Shown here: positions 46,042-54,840 of the stretch, piece by piece
How the letters are laid out: the number at the start of each line of letters is the position of its first letter
How positions within the stretch are numbered: the stretch's first letter is position 1
Origin: Pseudooceanicola marinus
GTDB taxonomy: Bacteria; Pseudomonadota; Alphaproteobacteria; Rhodobacterales; Rhodobacteraceae
Reading direction: 5' to 3'
DNA length: 64,000 nucleotides
Assembly (NCBI RefSeq): GCF_020177265.1
Contig: NZ_JAIVMC010000004.1
Location: 248,001-312,000, forward strand
The notes under the pieces: generated by a model
Seen by the model: only the letters and a program-made list of their open reading frames with translations
The model's database searches: none
Told to the model about the DNA's origin: nothing
Translations under genes and position numbers: made by a program

Positions 46042-46214
46042 CCGCAACCCCGGTCGCCGCGCGGGTTTTACCGGGGTGACGCCATTCGGCGCCGCCCGTT
46101 TCCTCAGTTGCAACTATCCCGCGGAAAATCGCGATATTGTCGGCTGCCTGCCCACTTCCTGCCTTGATCGACGCTGATAAACGTCGCTGACCACCCGGTA
46201 ATACAGGTAGGACT

Positions 46215-47120
46215 ATGGATCGGCTGACGGAAATGGAGGCGTTCGCGACGGTGGTGGACCAGGGCGGGTTCACCGACGCGGCGAAGAAGATGGGGATCTC
46301 GAAATCCGCCGTCTCGAAGCATGTCTCCTCGCTGGAGGCGCGCCTGGGCGCCCGCCTGCTGAACCGCACCACGCGCCGCGTCTCGCCGACGGAAATCGGC
46401 CTGGCCTACTACGACCGCGCCCGTCGCGTGCTGAATGACGCGGGCGAAGCCGATGCGCTGGTGACCTCGATGCAATCGGCGCCCTCGGGGATCCTGAGGA
46501 TTTCGGTCGCCACCGATTTCGGGGTCAACCACCTGTCGCCGGTACTGGGCCGCTTCCTGCAGGAATACCCCGACATCACCGTGAACATGGTGCTGAACAA
46601 CCGCTACGTCGAACTGATTTCCGAAGGGTTCGACATGGCGATTCGCATTGGCGAGCTGGAGGACAGCTCGTTGCGGGCCCGAAAGCTGACCGAGACGGCG
46701 CAGCGGATGATCGCCGCCCCGTCCTATTTCGAGAAATACGGCCGGCCCACCAAGATCGACGACCTGAACGAGCACAAGCTGCTGCACTACTCCAGCCAGG
46801 CCTCGGGCAACGTGTGGAAGCTGACGGCGCCCTCGGGCGAGAAACGCCAGATCCGCACCGCCGGCTGGCTGTCGGTTAATGACGGGCAGTCCCTGCTGAA
46901 CGCGGCCATCGCGGGGCTGGGCATCGCCTACCTGCCGTCCTTCCTCTACCACGAGGCGATGAAACAGGGCCTGGTCGAGGATGCGATCCCCGATCTGCCG
47001 ACCGAGATGCAGGGCATCTATGCGGTTTATCCGCCGGGCCGGTTCACTCAGCCCAAGGTGCGCGCCTTCATCGATTTCCTGGTCGAGGCCTTCCAGAACA
47101 AGGGCCCGCTCAACTGGTGA
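46215..47120 (+). CDS. LysR family transcriptional regulator
   Basis: 301 residues. N-terminal winged helix-turn-helix (about 4-62; FATVVDQGGFTDAAKKMGISKSAVSKHVSSLEARLGARLLNRTTRRV) and a C-terminal two-lobed effector domain (about 90-295). It is of the group often called AaeR/DmlR-like, which responds to small aromatic or organic acids. No gene is divergent within 170 bp, so its targets are not evident. The upstream gap has AGTTGCAACT (46106-46115), a possible self-binding site. A strong terminator follows at 47170. Confidence 0.95.
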   Translation: MDRLTEMEAFATVVDQGGFTDAAKKMGISKSAVSKHVSSLEARLGARLLNRTTRRVSPTEIGLAYYDRARRVLNDAGEADALVTSMQSAPSGILRISVATDFGVNHLSPVLGRFLQEYPDITVNMVLNNRYVELISEGFDMAIRIGELEDSSLRARKLTETAQRMIAAPSYFEKYGRPTKIDDLNEHKLLHYSSQASGNVWKLTAPSGEKRQIRTAGWLSVNDGQSLLNAAIAGLGIAYLPSFLYHEAMKQGLVEDAIPDLPTEMQGIYAVYPPGRFTQPKVRAFIDFLVEAFQNKGPLNW

Positions 47121-47169
47121 GCGGGCCCAGCCGATCCTCCCCCTCCCGTGTCTCAGTCACGGACCTTAC

Positions 47170-47198
47170 ACCCCGGCCACTGGCCGGGGTTTTCTTTT
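47170..47198 (+). terminator. Rho-independent terminator after LysR gene
   Basis: A 9-bp stem ACCCCGGCC/GGCCGGGGT with loop ACT and a TTTTCTTTT tract, between the convergent LysR-type and OmpA genes. Confidence 0.85.
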
Positions 47199-47211
47199 GC
47201 GATCAGGGGGG

Positions 47212-48240
47212 TCAGGGCAGCAGGATCGCCTCGACCCGGCGGTTGGCCTTGCGGCCGTCCTCGGTGGCGTTGCTGGCTATGGGGGCCAGGTAGCCGACGC
47301 CATGGGCCTCGATCCGATCGGGCGCGATGCCATGGGCTTGGATCAGCCGTTGCCGGACGGCCTCGGCCCGCTGGCGCGACAGGGTGCGGTTCGTGTCCAG
47401 GCTGCCCTCGCTGTCAGTATGACCGACCAGCAGCAGCCGTTGTGTCGGGCGCGCCGCCAGCACCTGTGCCAGCGCATCCAGCGAGGTGGCAGGGCCGTCC
47501 TCCAGCCGCACGGCGCCCGTGGCAAACCGCAGGTCCGACAGCACCACGCGCCCGTCGCGGTCCAGCGTGGCGATGACATCGGCAGCGGCGGCGTCCATTT
47601 TCGGCGTGACGCTGTTGATCGGGGGCAGGGCAGGCAGGCCCTTGGTCGGCGCGTCGTCGTCGCCATCGCCCGGATCGGGGGCTGTGTCGGCGCCCTTCGT
47701 GTCGGCCTCCACCACCTGCACGTAGCCTGCGCTGCTGCTGCGGCTGACCAGGACGAAGACCATCTGCGCGGGCGCCTCCGCCGTGCCGCCGCGGCGGGCG
47801 GTCAGGGCGCGATAGTCGAACAGATCGACGTTCATCGCCGGCGGTTCGATCACCTCCAGCGCGAAGCGGAAGTCGAAACCGCCGCAGCGCTGCGCGGCGC
47901 AGTCCAGCACCACCTCGAAGCCGTTGTCCTGCAGCCGCTCGCGCAGCGGGCGCAGCAATTGCAGGCTGGTCACGTCGGAGGCCGGGACGACCCAGGCGCG
48001 GCGACTGATGGCGCCCTCGATGGCCTGCATCGGGGGCGCGGCGGCGCCGGTGGCGGGGCCTGTGGGAAAGGCGTAGCTGTCGGGCGCGCGCCGGCTGGTG
48101 GCAGTCTGGCGCGCGGCATAGGGCAGGTCATCGGGCAGGACCTCGGCGCGCGCCCTGCCGGGCAGGGCCAGCGGGACGGCCAGCAGGCCGAGCGCAAGCG
48201 CCGCCAGGCGCCACCGCCGCTGTCCCCGCCCCGCCGCCAT
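47212..48240 (-). CDS. OmpA family protein
   Basis: 342 residues. Signal peptide about 1-32. A middle region (VVPASDVTSLQLLRPLRERLQDNGFEVVLDCAAQRCGGFDFRF, with two Cys) is followed by a Pro/Asp-rich linker. The C-terminal OmpA/MotB peptidoglycan-binding domain (about 220-342) carries LLLVGHTDSEGSLDTNRTLSRQRAEAVRQRL and RKANRRVEAILLP. It probably sits in the periplasm or at the outer membrane, bound to murein. Its start abuts the stop of the AhpD-like gene upstream, with no gap. Confidence 0.93.
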   Translation of the reverse strand: MAAGRGQRRWRLAALALGLLAVPLALPGRARAEVLPDDLPYAARQTATSRRAPDSYAFPTGPATGAAAPPMQAIEGAISRRAWVVPASDVTSLQLLRPLRERLQDNGFEVVLDCAAQRCGGFDFRFALEVIEPPAMNVDLFDYRALTARRGGTAEAPAQMVFVLVSRSSSAGYVQVVEADTKGADTAPDPGDGDDDAPTKGLPALPPINSVTPKMDAAAADVIATLDRDGRVVLSDLRFATGAVRLEDGPATSLDALAQVLAARPTQRLLLVGHTDSEGSLDTNRTLSRQRAEAVRQRLIQAHGIAPDRIEAHGVGYLAPIASNATEDGRKANRRVEAILLP

Positions 48241-48804
48241 TCAGCGTGCCTGGCCGTGGTATTCGGGGTTCGGGCGCATGTCGACGGCGCTGGCGATCCG
48301 GTTGGTCATGTTGAAGAAACCCGCCACGTTGGCGATGTCCCAGATGTCCCTGTCGCTGAAGCCTGCGTCGCGCAGGATCTGCCGGTCGGCCTCTTCGATC
48401 CGGGCGCTGGCCTCGGTCACCTTCACGGCGAAATCCAGCATGGCGCGCTGGCGCGGCTCCAGATCCGCCACGCGGTAGTTCATCACCATCATCTCGCCCA
48501 GCTCGGGCGTGCCCATTTCGCGCACGGCGGCGCCATGAGCGGTCTGGCAGTAGAAGCAGCTGTTGATCGAGCTGACGACCACCGCGATCATCTCGCGCTC
48601 CAGCTTCGACAGCCCGCTCTCGCCCAACATCAGGTCGTTATACAGGCCGGTGAAGGCCTCCAGCTTGGCGATGTCGAAGGCATGCGCCTTCAGCACGTTG
48701 GGCACCATCCCGAGCTTGTCCTGGCAGACATCGAAATACTTCTGCGTCCGTTCGGGCAGCGGGTCCACCATCGGCAGGTCGAGCGCGGTCACTTGGTCGG
48801 TCAT
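48241..48804 (-). CDS. Peroxidase-related protein (AhpD-like, carboxymuconolactone decarboxylase fold)
   Basis: 187 residues. The CxxC redox motif is in SSINSCFYCQTAHGAAVRE, followed by the conserved His, as in AhpD-family proteins and the peroxidase-related group. The C-terminus has SDRDIWDIANVAGFFNMTNRIASAVDMRPN, typical of that group. The ATG at 48804 follows GGAGAG on its strand. It could reduce peroxides with a dihydrolipoyl partner; the true role is uncertain. It is the third gene of the run MoCF-GNAT-AhpD-OmpA. Confidence 0.9.
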   Translation of the reverse strand: MTDQVTALDLPMVDPLPERTQKYFDVCQDKLGMVPNVLKAHAFDIAKLEAFTGLYNDLMLGESGLSKLEREMIAVVVSSINSCFYCQTAHGAAVREMGTPELGEMMVMNYRVADLEPRQRAMLDFAVKVTEASARIEEADRQILRDAGFSDRDIWDIANVAGFFNMTNRIASAVDMRPNPEYHGQAR

Positions 48805-48820
48805 GGGGTCTCTCCTCTCC

Positions 48821-49576
48821 TCATGACCCCTGACGGTAATGATACGTGCCGACCTGCGCCATGCCGAGCGCGCGATAAAGTGCGTTTCCGCCGGCATTGG
48901 CGCGGGTAACCACCACCGCCAGCTCGCGCGCGCCCTGGTCGCGGGCCCAGCGGGCGGCGTCGATCATCATCGCCCGGCCCATCCCGCGCCCGCGCACCTC
49001 CGGCGCGACCTCCAGCGCGTGCAGCATGGCGATGTCGCCGTCGATCCCGATATAGGCCGTGCCGCCGGGGCTGTTGTCGTAGCGTCCGATCAGCGAGGTC
49101 TTGGGGCAGGTGGCGCGGGCCATCACCTCCAGCCGGGCCGGGCCGATGCCGCCGGCGGCCCAGATCTCGCGCTGGATCGCCAACGGTTCCCAGGCGGTCA
49201 GGCTGACCCGTTCGGGGCTGGCGCCCTTGTCCAGCTCCGCCAGCTCGGTCGTGGCGCGGGCATAGATCCACACCGGGTCGAAGACGGCGTAGCCGCGCGC
49301 CTCCAGCGCGGCGTCCAGCGCCGCGTCGCCTGGCCGGAGGGAGAAGAGGGGCACCTGGCCCATCTCGCGCATCGCCGCCTCGGCGGCGTCGATCTGGGCC
49401 GCCGTCACCTCGCCGCGCAGGGCCGAGGCGGAAGAGACGCGCTTGCCCCCGCCACTGCCGCGACGCAGCACGAAGGGGTCGGCGCGGCGGATCTCGGCGG
49501 GGGGCCAGGTGGTATCGACCACCGACATCATCTCCTCGGTGCGGTCCGGGGCCTGCGCGGGGTCGGTCCCGGTCAC
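48821..49576 (-). CDS. GNAT family N-acetyltransferase
   Basis: 251 residues. The C-terminal GNAT domain has the acetyl-CoA loop LEVAPEVRGRGMGRAMMIDAARWARDQGARELAVVVTRANAGGNALYRALGM (motif A/B). The N-terminal part has diverged (ADPFVLRRGSGGGKRVSSA). The acceptor is unknown. It begins with GTG overlapping the MoCF-domain gene's stop by 4 nt (GTGA) and precedes the AhpD-like gene by 16 bp. Confidence 0.9.
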   Translation of the reverse strand: MTGTDPAQAPDRTEEMMSVVDTTWPPAEIRRADPFVLRRGSGGGKRVSSASALRGEVTAAQIDAAEAAMREMGQVPLFSLRPGDAALDAALEARGYAVFDPVWIYARATTELAELDKGASPERVSLTAWEPLAIQREIWAAGGIGPARLEVMARATCPKTSLIGRYDNSPGGTAYIGIDGDIAMLHALEVAPEVRGRGMGRAMMIDAARWARDQGARELAVVVTRANAGGNALYRALGMAQVGTYHYRQGS

Positions 49577-50292
49577 GGGAACATCCCGGCCAGTTCGGAC
49601 ATGGCGGCATCGACGCGGGCGCCATCGGTGCCGCGGATGACGATATTGGCGCCGTAGACCCCGTCACGCTGGTAGGGGTAGCTGCCGATGGACAGATCCG
49701 GATAGCGTTCCGCCAGGGCCGCCAAGGGCTCCGCGATCTCTCCCTCGCCACGCTCGATGCGCAGGTTCTGCGACATCAGCGGCGTGCCCCCGGTCAGGGT
49801 GGGCAGCACGGTGGCCACCATCGCCTCGAAGACGGCCGGCACACCGGCCATGACATGCACGTTCTCGATGGTGAAACCGGGTGCGATGGAAACCGGGTTG
49901 TCGATCAGCCGGGCACCGGCCGGGATGCGCGCCATGCGCAACCGCGCCTCATTCACCTCGACGCCGCGCGCCTCCCAGTGGGCCACCAGCAGGTCGCGGG
50001 CATCGTCGCGCACGTCGATGCTGCGGCCGAAGGCCTCGGCCACGCAATCGGCGGTGATGTCGTCATGGGTCGGCCCGATCCCGCCGGAGGTGAAGACGCT
50101 GTCGTACCTGTCCGACAGATCCCGCACCGCGCCGACGATGGCGGCCTGATCGTCGGAGACCACGCGCACCTCCATCAGGTCGATCCCCACCTTGGTCAGC
50201 TCGCAGGCCAGGTGGTGCATGTTCGCGTCCCGGGTGCGGCCCGACAGGATCTCGTCGCCGATCACGATCATCGCGGCTGTGGGGTTGCCCAT
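49573..50292 (-). CDS. Molybdopterin-binding domain protein (CinA N-terminal/MoCF type)
   Basis: 239 residues. MoCF_biosynth fold with MIVIGDEILSGRTRDANMHHLACELTKVGIDL and FTSGGIGPTHDDITADCVAEAFGR, as in CinA N-domains. The CinA C-terminal deamidase domain is absent, so this is the short form common in alphaproteobacteria. Relatives hydrolyse nucleotide-diphosphate linkages (ADP-ribose, NAD-derived) or handle pterins. The ATG at 50292 follows AGGAGAGGTGTC. First gene of the four-gene minus-strand run; divergent from sfsA. Confidence 0.92.
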   Translation of the reverse strand: MGNPTAAMIVIGDEILSGRTRDANMHHLACELTKVGIDLMEVRVVSDDQAAIVGAVRDLSDRYDSVFTSGGIGPTHDDITADCVAEAFGRSIDVRDDARDLLVAHWEARGVEVNEARLRMARIPAGARLIDNPVSIAPGFTIENVHVMAGVPAVFEAMVATVLPTLTGGTPLMSQNLRIERGEGEIAEPLAALAERYPDLSIGSYPYQRDGVYGANIVIRGTDGARVDAAMSELAGMFP

Positions 50293-50341
50293 GACACCTC
50301 TCCTTGCTTCTGGTGGGTGGACAAAGCTATAGGCCCGCACC

Positions 50342-51049
50342 ATGCGCTTTCAAACCCCTCTTCTGCCCGCGACGTTATTGCGCCGATACAAGCGGTTCCT
50401 GGCCGATATCCGGCTGGAGGACGGGCAGGAGGTGACGGCCCATTGCGCCAACCCCGGCTCGATGATGGGGCTGGCCGAGCCGGGCAGCCGGATCTGGGTG
50501 GAGCCCAACGACGATCCGAAGAAGAAGCTGAAATACGGCTGGCGTCTGGTGGAACATGCTGATGGCCATTTCACCGGCGTCGACACCGCCGTGCCCAATC
50601 GCGCCCTGCGCGAGGCGCTGCTGGCGGGTGGCGTGCCGGGGCTGGAGGGCTACGCCACGGTGCGCCCGGAACAGAAATACGGCGAGAAGAGCCGCATCGA
50701 TTTTCTGCTGAGCGACCCGGCGCGGGCCGATTGTTATGTCGAGGTGAAGTCGGTGACCCTGTCGCGCCAGCCCGGCCTGGCCGAGTTCCCCGACAGCGTG
50801 ACCGCGCGCGGGCTGAAGCATTTGCAGGAGCTGGCGCAGATGGCCCAGGCGGGGCACCGCGCGGTGATGCTGTTCTTGGTGCAGCGGACGGACGCGGAAC
50901 GCACGGGCCTGGCGGCCGACATCGACCCGGCCTATGCCGCCGGCTTCGCCGCCGCCCGCGCCGCCGGGGTCGAGGCGCTGGCCTTTGGCTGCAACATTTC
51001 TCCGCAGGAGATCACCCTGGGGGCGCCCCTGCCTGCGCCGGAGGGCTGA
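50342..51049 (+). CDS. sfsA: DNA/RNA nuclease SfsA
   Basis: 235 residues. Family motifs: RYKRFLADIRLEDGQEVTAHCANPGSMMGL, PNRALREALLAGGVPGLEGY and the PD-(D/E)XK-like RIDFLLSDPARADCYVEVKSVTL. First named for an effect on sugar fermentation in E. coli; the protein family has nuclease-type catalytic residues. It stands alone on the plus strand and shares a 49-bp divergent promoter region (CTATAG -10-like) with the MoCF gene. Confidence 0.95.
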   Translation: MRFQTPLLPATLLRRYKRFLADIRLEDGQEVTAHCANPGSMMGLAEPGSRIWVEPNDDPKKKLKYGWRLVEHADGHFTGVDTAVPNRALREALLAGGVPGLEGYATVRPEQKYGEKSRIDFLLSDPARADCYVEVKSVTLSRQPGLAEFPDSVTARGLKHLQELAQMAQAGHRAVMLFLVQRTDAERTGLAADIDPAYAAGFAAARAAGVEALAFGCNISPQEITLGAPLPAPEG

Positions 51050-51241
51050 GGGGCGGCGATATCGCTCACTCCGGGTCGCCGCTGCGCTCAGCGCCTATGG
51101 TCGGCGGCGCAGCTGTCTCCCCTCTCTGGCCTTTCCGGGCAAAAGCGCTTATTTCTGCCCCCGACGCGCATAGCGCCCCGCGCCGCCCTTCGGGGCCTGT
51201 CGCCCGGGCCCGCGCGCCCTATGGGCAAGCTTTCAGGGAAT

Positions 51242-52066
51242 ATGGTTTTGGAACAGGAACACAAAGGCCGCACGACGCGCGAAGGCATCCGCATTCACGA
51301 CGCCTCGGATTTCGAGGGCATGCGCAAGGCAGGCGCCGTTGCGGCGCAGATTCTCGATGACGTGATCCCGATGATCGAACCGGGCCGGACCACCGCCGAG
51401 ATCGACAAGTTCATCGAGGACAAGGTGACGGAATACGGCACCACCTCGGCCACCATCGGCTATCGCGGCTATCAGCACGCCTCCTGCATCTCGATCAACC
51501 ACGTGGTCTGTCACGGCATCCCGGGCGAGAAGAAGCTGAAGGATGGCGACATCCTGAACATCGACGTGACGGTGATCCTGGATGGCTGGTACGGCGACAG
51601 TTCCCGCATGTACGTGGCCGGCAAGCTGTCGCGCAAGGCGGAGCGGCTGCTGCAGGTGACCCACGACAGCCTGATGATCGGCATCGAGGCGGTGAAGCCC
51701 GGCAATACCTTCGGCGATATCGGCCATGCGATCCAGACCTATGTCGAGGCGCACCGCATGTCGGTGGTGCGCGACTTCTGCGGCCATGGCCTGGGCCAGG
51801 TGTTCCACGCGCCGCCGAACGTGCTGCACTATGGCCGTCCCGGCACCGGTGCGGTGCTGGAAGAGGGCATGTTCTTCACCATCGAGCCGATGGTGAATCT
51901 GGGCCGCGCCGAGACCAAGGTGTTGTCGGACGACTGGACCGCGGTCACCCGCGACAAGTCGCTGTCGGCGCAGTTCGAGCATTCGCTGGGCGTGACCGCG
52001 GACGGCTGCGAGATCTTCACCCTTTCGCCCGGTGGCCTGTTCCACCCGACCTACGCGCAGAACTGA
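51242..52066 (+). CDS. map: Type I methionine aminopeptidase
   Basis: 274 residues. The metal-binding series is complete: HGIPGEKKLKDGDILNIDVTVILDGWYGDSSRMY (Asp, Asp), CGHGLGQVFHAPP (His), FTIEPMVNLG (Glu) and QFEHSLGVT (Glu). It removes the initiator methionine from new proteins. The ATG at 51242 is preferred because AGGGAA lies just before it; an in-frame ATG at 51221 has no ribosome site. It is followed by repeat copy 8 at its convergent end with rsmD. Confidence 0.95.
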   Translation: MVLEQEHKGRTTREGIRIHDASDFEGMRKAGAVAAQILDDVIPMIEPGRTTAEIDKFIEDKVTEYGTTSATIGYRGYQHASCISINHVVCHGIPGEKKLKDGDILNIDVTVILDGWYGDSSRMYVAGKLSRKAERLLQVTHDSLMIGIEAVKPGNTFGDIGHAIQTYVEAHRMSVVRDFCGHGLGQVFHAPPNVLHYGRPGTGAVLEEGMFFTIEPMVNLGRAETKVLSDDWTAVTRDKSLSAQFEHSLGVTADGCEIFTLSPGGLFHPTYAQN

Positions 52067-52136
52067 GGCGCGGCGGGTTTGGCGTGAGGCGGCGGCCTGT
52101 CCCATCGGGGCGGGCCGTTTTGCGTTTGGAGAGGGG

Positions 52137-52211
52137 GAGGGGGCGCTGCCCCCTCTTGAGCCTGCGGCTCAATTCACCCCCGGAGGATTTTTGACGACGT
52201 GAAGACAGGGG
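52137..52211 (+). repeat. Intergenic GGAGTATTT repeat, copy 8 (variant GGAGGATTT)
   Basis: Hairpin GAGGGGGC-GCT-GCCCCCTC (52137-52155), then TTGAGCC-TGC-GGCTCAA (52156-52172), then the core CACCCCCGGAGGATTTTT and a tail ending GTGAAGACAGGGG. It lies 3' of map and converges on rsmD. Confidence 0.78.
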
Positions 52212-52243
52212 CGGGGGGCTGGCTGGAAGGCCGCGCGCTGGCC

Positions 52244-52804
52244 TCAGGCCTTTTCGAGGAAGGTCATGGCGCTGTCGCCGAAGCGGCGGCGGTCGAGGAT
52301 GTCCCAGCCCTCGGGCGGGGTGATCTCGGCGCTTTCTTCCCAGACGATCAGGGCGCTATCGTCGATCCATCCCTGCGAAAGGGCGCTGGCCAGGGCCGGT
52401 TCGCCCAGCGACTTGCCATAGGGCGGGTCGAGGAAGACCAGCGTCGCGGGGGCGTCGGCGCAGGGCGGCAGGCGGGTGGCGCTGGCGCGCAGGATCGTCG
52501 TGCGGTCCTTCACCCCCAACTCGCGGATGTTTTCCGCCAGCAGGCGCCCGGCGACGCGGCCATCGTCGACGAAGGTGGCCTGCGCCGCGCCGCGCGACAA
52601 GGCCTCCAGCCCCAGGGCGCCGGTGCCGGCGAAAAGGTCCAGCACGACCGCAGCCTCCAGCGGGTCGCCGAAACGGCCGCCGGTCAGGATCGAGAACAGG
52701 CTTTCACGCACCCGGTCGGTGGTGGGGCGCAGGTGGGCGCCCGCGTCGCCCTTGCCGAGCGCCGCCAGGCGGCGGCCGCGGAACTCTCCGGCGATGATCC
52801 TCAT
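52244..52804 (-). CDS. rsmD: 16S rRNA (guanine(966)-N2)-methyltransferase
   Basis: 186 residues. It begins MRIIAGEFRGRRLA, with LRPTTDRVRESLFSIL, the SAM-binding VLDLFAGTGALGLEALSRGA, and the catalytic DPPY motif in FLDPPYGKSLGEP. It methylates G966 in the 30S subunit during assembly. It overlaps the FAD oxidoreductase stop by 4 nt (ATGA), so it is co-translated with it; the two functions are not obviously related. Confidence 0.96.
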   Translation of the reverse strand: MRIIAGEFRGRRLAALGKGDAGAHLRPTTDRVRESLFSILTGGRFGDPLEAAVVLDLFAGTGALGLEALSRGAAQATFVDDGRVAGRLLAENIRELGVKDRTTILRASATRLPPCADAPATLVFLDPPYGKSLGEPALASALSQGWIDDSALIVWEESAEITPPEGWDILDRRRFGDSAMTFLEKA

Positions 52805-54012
52805 GGGGTCAGAAGCTCCTTCAGGTTAGTGGCGGGATCGGCGATGCGCCCAGGGTCGGCGGTGCGGCCCGCCTCGATCAGGCGCTTGCCCACCATGTAG
52901 CCGCGCGGGTCGTTCATCGCGTCGACGGCCAGAAGCTGGTCGCCGGCGTAGTACCAGTGCGACCGGGCGCCCCGGTCGTCCCGGCGCGTGACCAGCCGGT
53001 CATAGCCGGTCGACAGGCCCGCGATCTGCAGCTTCACGTCGTATTGGTCGGACCAGAACCACGGATGGGGCGCATAGTCGCGCCCGGCGCCCAGCATGTT
53101 GTCGGCGACACATTCGGCCATGTCGATGGCGTTCTGCACGCTTTCCAGCCGCAGCCGCCCGACGCCGTGCGGGATGCTGGCACAATCGCCCGCCGCCCAG
53201 ATATGCGGATCCGAGGTGCGGCCCGTCGCGTCGCAGGCGATCCCGTTGTCGAGCAGCAGGCCCGCCTCTTCGGCCAGCCGCGTCCGGGGCAGGATGCCGG
53301 TGCCGACGATCACCAGGTCCAGATCCAGATGCGTGCCGTCGCTGAGGATGGCGCCGCTGGCCGCGTCGTCGCCCAGCAGACGTTCCAGGCCGGTGCCTTC
53401 GCGGATCTGCACGCCGTTTGCCTGGTGGAGGGCGCGGAAATAGGCGGCGGTTTCGGGGGCGGCGACACGGCCCAGGATCCGCTCGGCCTGTTCGATCAGG
53501 GTGACCTGCATTCCCTTCTGTGCGGCCACCGCCGCGGCCTCCAGCCCGATATAGCCGCCGCCGACGATCAGGACGCGGGCGCCGGGCACCACATGGGGCG
53601 CCAGCCGGCGGATGTCATCCAGGGCGCGGACGCAAAAGACATTGGCCAGGTCCCCGCCGATGGCGCCGGGCAGGGGGCGGGGCCGCGCGCCGGTGGTCAG
53701 GGCAAGCGTGTCGTAGCGCAGGACCTCGCCGCCCGTCAGGACGATCTCGCGGGCGGCGGGCAGGAGGGCCTCGACCTCGCATCCGGGGCGCAGGGTGATG
53801 CCGTTGTCGGCGTACCAGGCCTCGGGCCGCAGGTAGAGCCGCTCTTCGGCCATCTCGCCCAGCAGGAACTTCTTCGACAGCGGCGGGCGCTGATAGGGGG
53901 GCACGGGTTCATCGCCCAGCAGGGTGATCTGCCCGTCGAAGCCCTGCGCGCGCAGACGAGCCACCAGGCTGGCCCCGGCCTGACCGGCCCCGATCACGGC
54001 AAAATGGCTCAC
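52801..54012 (-). CDS. FAD-dependent oxidoreductase (ferredoxin/rubredoxin reductase-like)
   Basis: 403 residues. Two dinucleotide folds: FAD site VIGAGQAGASLVARLR near 5-20 and NAD site ARVLIVGGGYIGLEAAAVAA near 145-165; GDCA in IWAAGDCASIPHG near residue 280; a C-terminal reductase domain. This is the BphA4/ferredoxin-reductase type that passes electrons from NADH to a ferredoxin or thioredoxin partner. It starts with GTG after GGGGAGGTG. Divergent from the peroxiredoxin gene, so it may support peroxide or oxygenase chemistry; no ferredoxin gene is nearby. Confidence 0.93.
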   Translation of the reverse strand: MSHFAVIGAGQAGASLVARLRAQGFDGQITLLGDEPVPPYQRPPLSKKFLLGEMAEERLYLRPEAWYADNGITLRPGCEVEALLPAAREIVLTGGEVLRYDTLALTTGARPRPLPGAIGGDLANVFCVRALDDIRRLAPHVVPGARVLIVGGGYIGLEAAAVAAQKGMQVTLIEQAERILGRVAAPETAAYFRALHQANGVQIREGTGLERLLGDDAASGAILSDGTHLDLDLVIVGTGILPRTRLAEEAGLLLDNGIACDATGRTSDPHIWAAGDCASIPHGVGRLRLESVQNAIDMAECVADNMLGAGRDYAPHPWFWSDQYDVKLQIAGLSTGYDRLVTRRDDRGARSHWYYAGDQLLAVDAMNDPRGYMVGKRLIEAGRTADPGRIADPATNLKELLTP

Positions 54013-54096
54013 TTTTTCACCTCCCCGCTGGTTGTCGGCGCGCAGGCAGCTATAGTCCTTCGCAGGGAAAACGCAAATCAACCACAGGACGGACAG

Positions 54097-54582
54097 ATGA
54101 CCATTTCCACCGGCGATACGCTCCCCGAGGCGACCCTGCTGACCATGACCGACCAGGGCCCGACGCCCGTGTCGATGGCCGAGAAGACCAAGGGCCGCAA
54201 GGTTGCGCTCTTTGGCCTGCCTGGCGCCTTTACCGGCGTCTGCACCACCGCCCATGTGCCCAGCTTCCTGCGCAACGCGCCCGCCTTCGCCGAGAAGGGC
54301 GTGGACGAGATCATCTGCATCTCGGTCAACGATCCCTTCGTGATGGCCGCCTGGGCCGGCGCCACCGGCGCGGACGAGGCGATTACCTTCCTGGCCGATG
54401 CCCAGTCGGAGCTGACCAAGGCCCTGGGCCTGGACTTCTCCGCCCCGCCGGCGGGCCTGATCGACCGCTGCAAGCGGTTCTCGATGCTGGTCGAGGATGG
54501 CGTGGTGAAGGTGCTGCACCTGGAAGAGAACCCCGGCGCCTGCGAGATTTCCGCCGGTGAGACCCTGCTGGCCGAGCTGTAA
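54097..54582 (+). CDS. Peroxiredoxin (Prx5/AhpC-TSA, glutaredoxin-type)
   Basis: 161 residues. The peroxidatic Cys-49 is in LPGAFTGVCTTAHVPSF, with the conserved ICISVNDPFVMAAW segment of Prx5. It reduces hydroperoxides using thiol donors (glutaredoxin or glutathione) in the cytoplasm. GGAC before the ATG is a weak ribosome site. Divergent from a flavin reductase by 84 bp. A strong terminator follows. Confidence 0.94.
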   Translation: MTISTGDTLPEATLLTMTDQGPTPVSMAEKTKGRKVALFGLPGAFTGVCTTAHVPSFLRNAPAFAEKGVDEIICISVNDPFVMAAWAGATGADEAITFLADAQSELTKALGLDFSAPPAGLIDRCKRFSMLVEDGVVKVLHLEENPGACEISAGETLLAEL

Positions 54583-54634
54583 CTCCGCGCGCCGCTCCCG
54601 ACGGGCGCGGTGACAGACCTGGATGAAAAGAGAA

Positions 54635-54669
54635 CGCCCGGAGCCTTGGTGGAGGCTCCGGGCGCTTTT
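54635..54669 (+). terminator. Rho-independent terminator after peroxiredoxin gene
   Basis: A perfect 11-bp stem CGCCCGGAGCC/GGCTCCGGGCG with an 8-nt loop and a CTTTT tail, 52 bp after the stop. Confidence 0.85.
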
Positions 54670-54840
54670 GAAGGGCCGCAGTCCCGATACGGCGCTTCTA
54701 CCCCGTCCGCACCTGGGCGCGCGGGTATGTCCCCTACCCGGCAGGCCCATTGCAATTGGATCGGTGCGATCCGCCAACCCCCGGTGTGCCCAGTGAGCTG
54801 ACGTGGGGACAGGCTAAACTGTATACAGGCGAGAGGTCAA

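Noticed and set aside
46047-46077. Hairpin ACCCCGGT/ACCGGGGT with internal TTTT before the LysR-type gene, considered as a terminator for the 127-residue protein gene.
   Set aside because: The T-run is in the loop rather than after the stem, so it is not a usual rho-independent terminator.
52957-54096. A plus-strand reading running into the peroxiredoxin gene from across the flavin reductase.
   Set aside because: It is the antisense of the flavin reductase. The peroxiredoxin begins at 54097, where the family homology starts.
54670-54840. The gap between the peroxiredoxin terminator and the phosphatase gene was checked for a tRNA or riboswitch.
   Set aside because: No cloverleaf with a T-loop and acceptor stem could be formed, and no known aptamer pattern was recognised.
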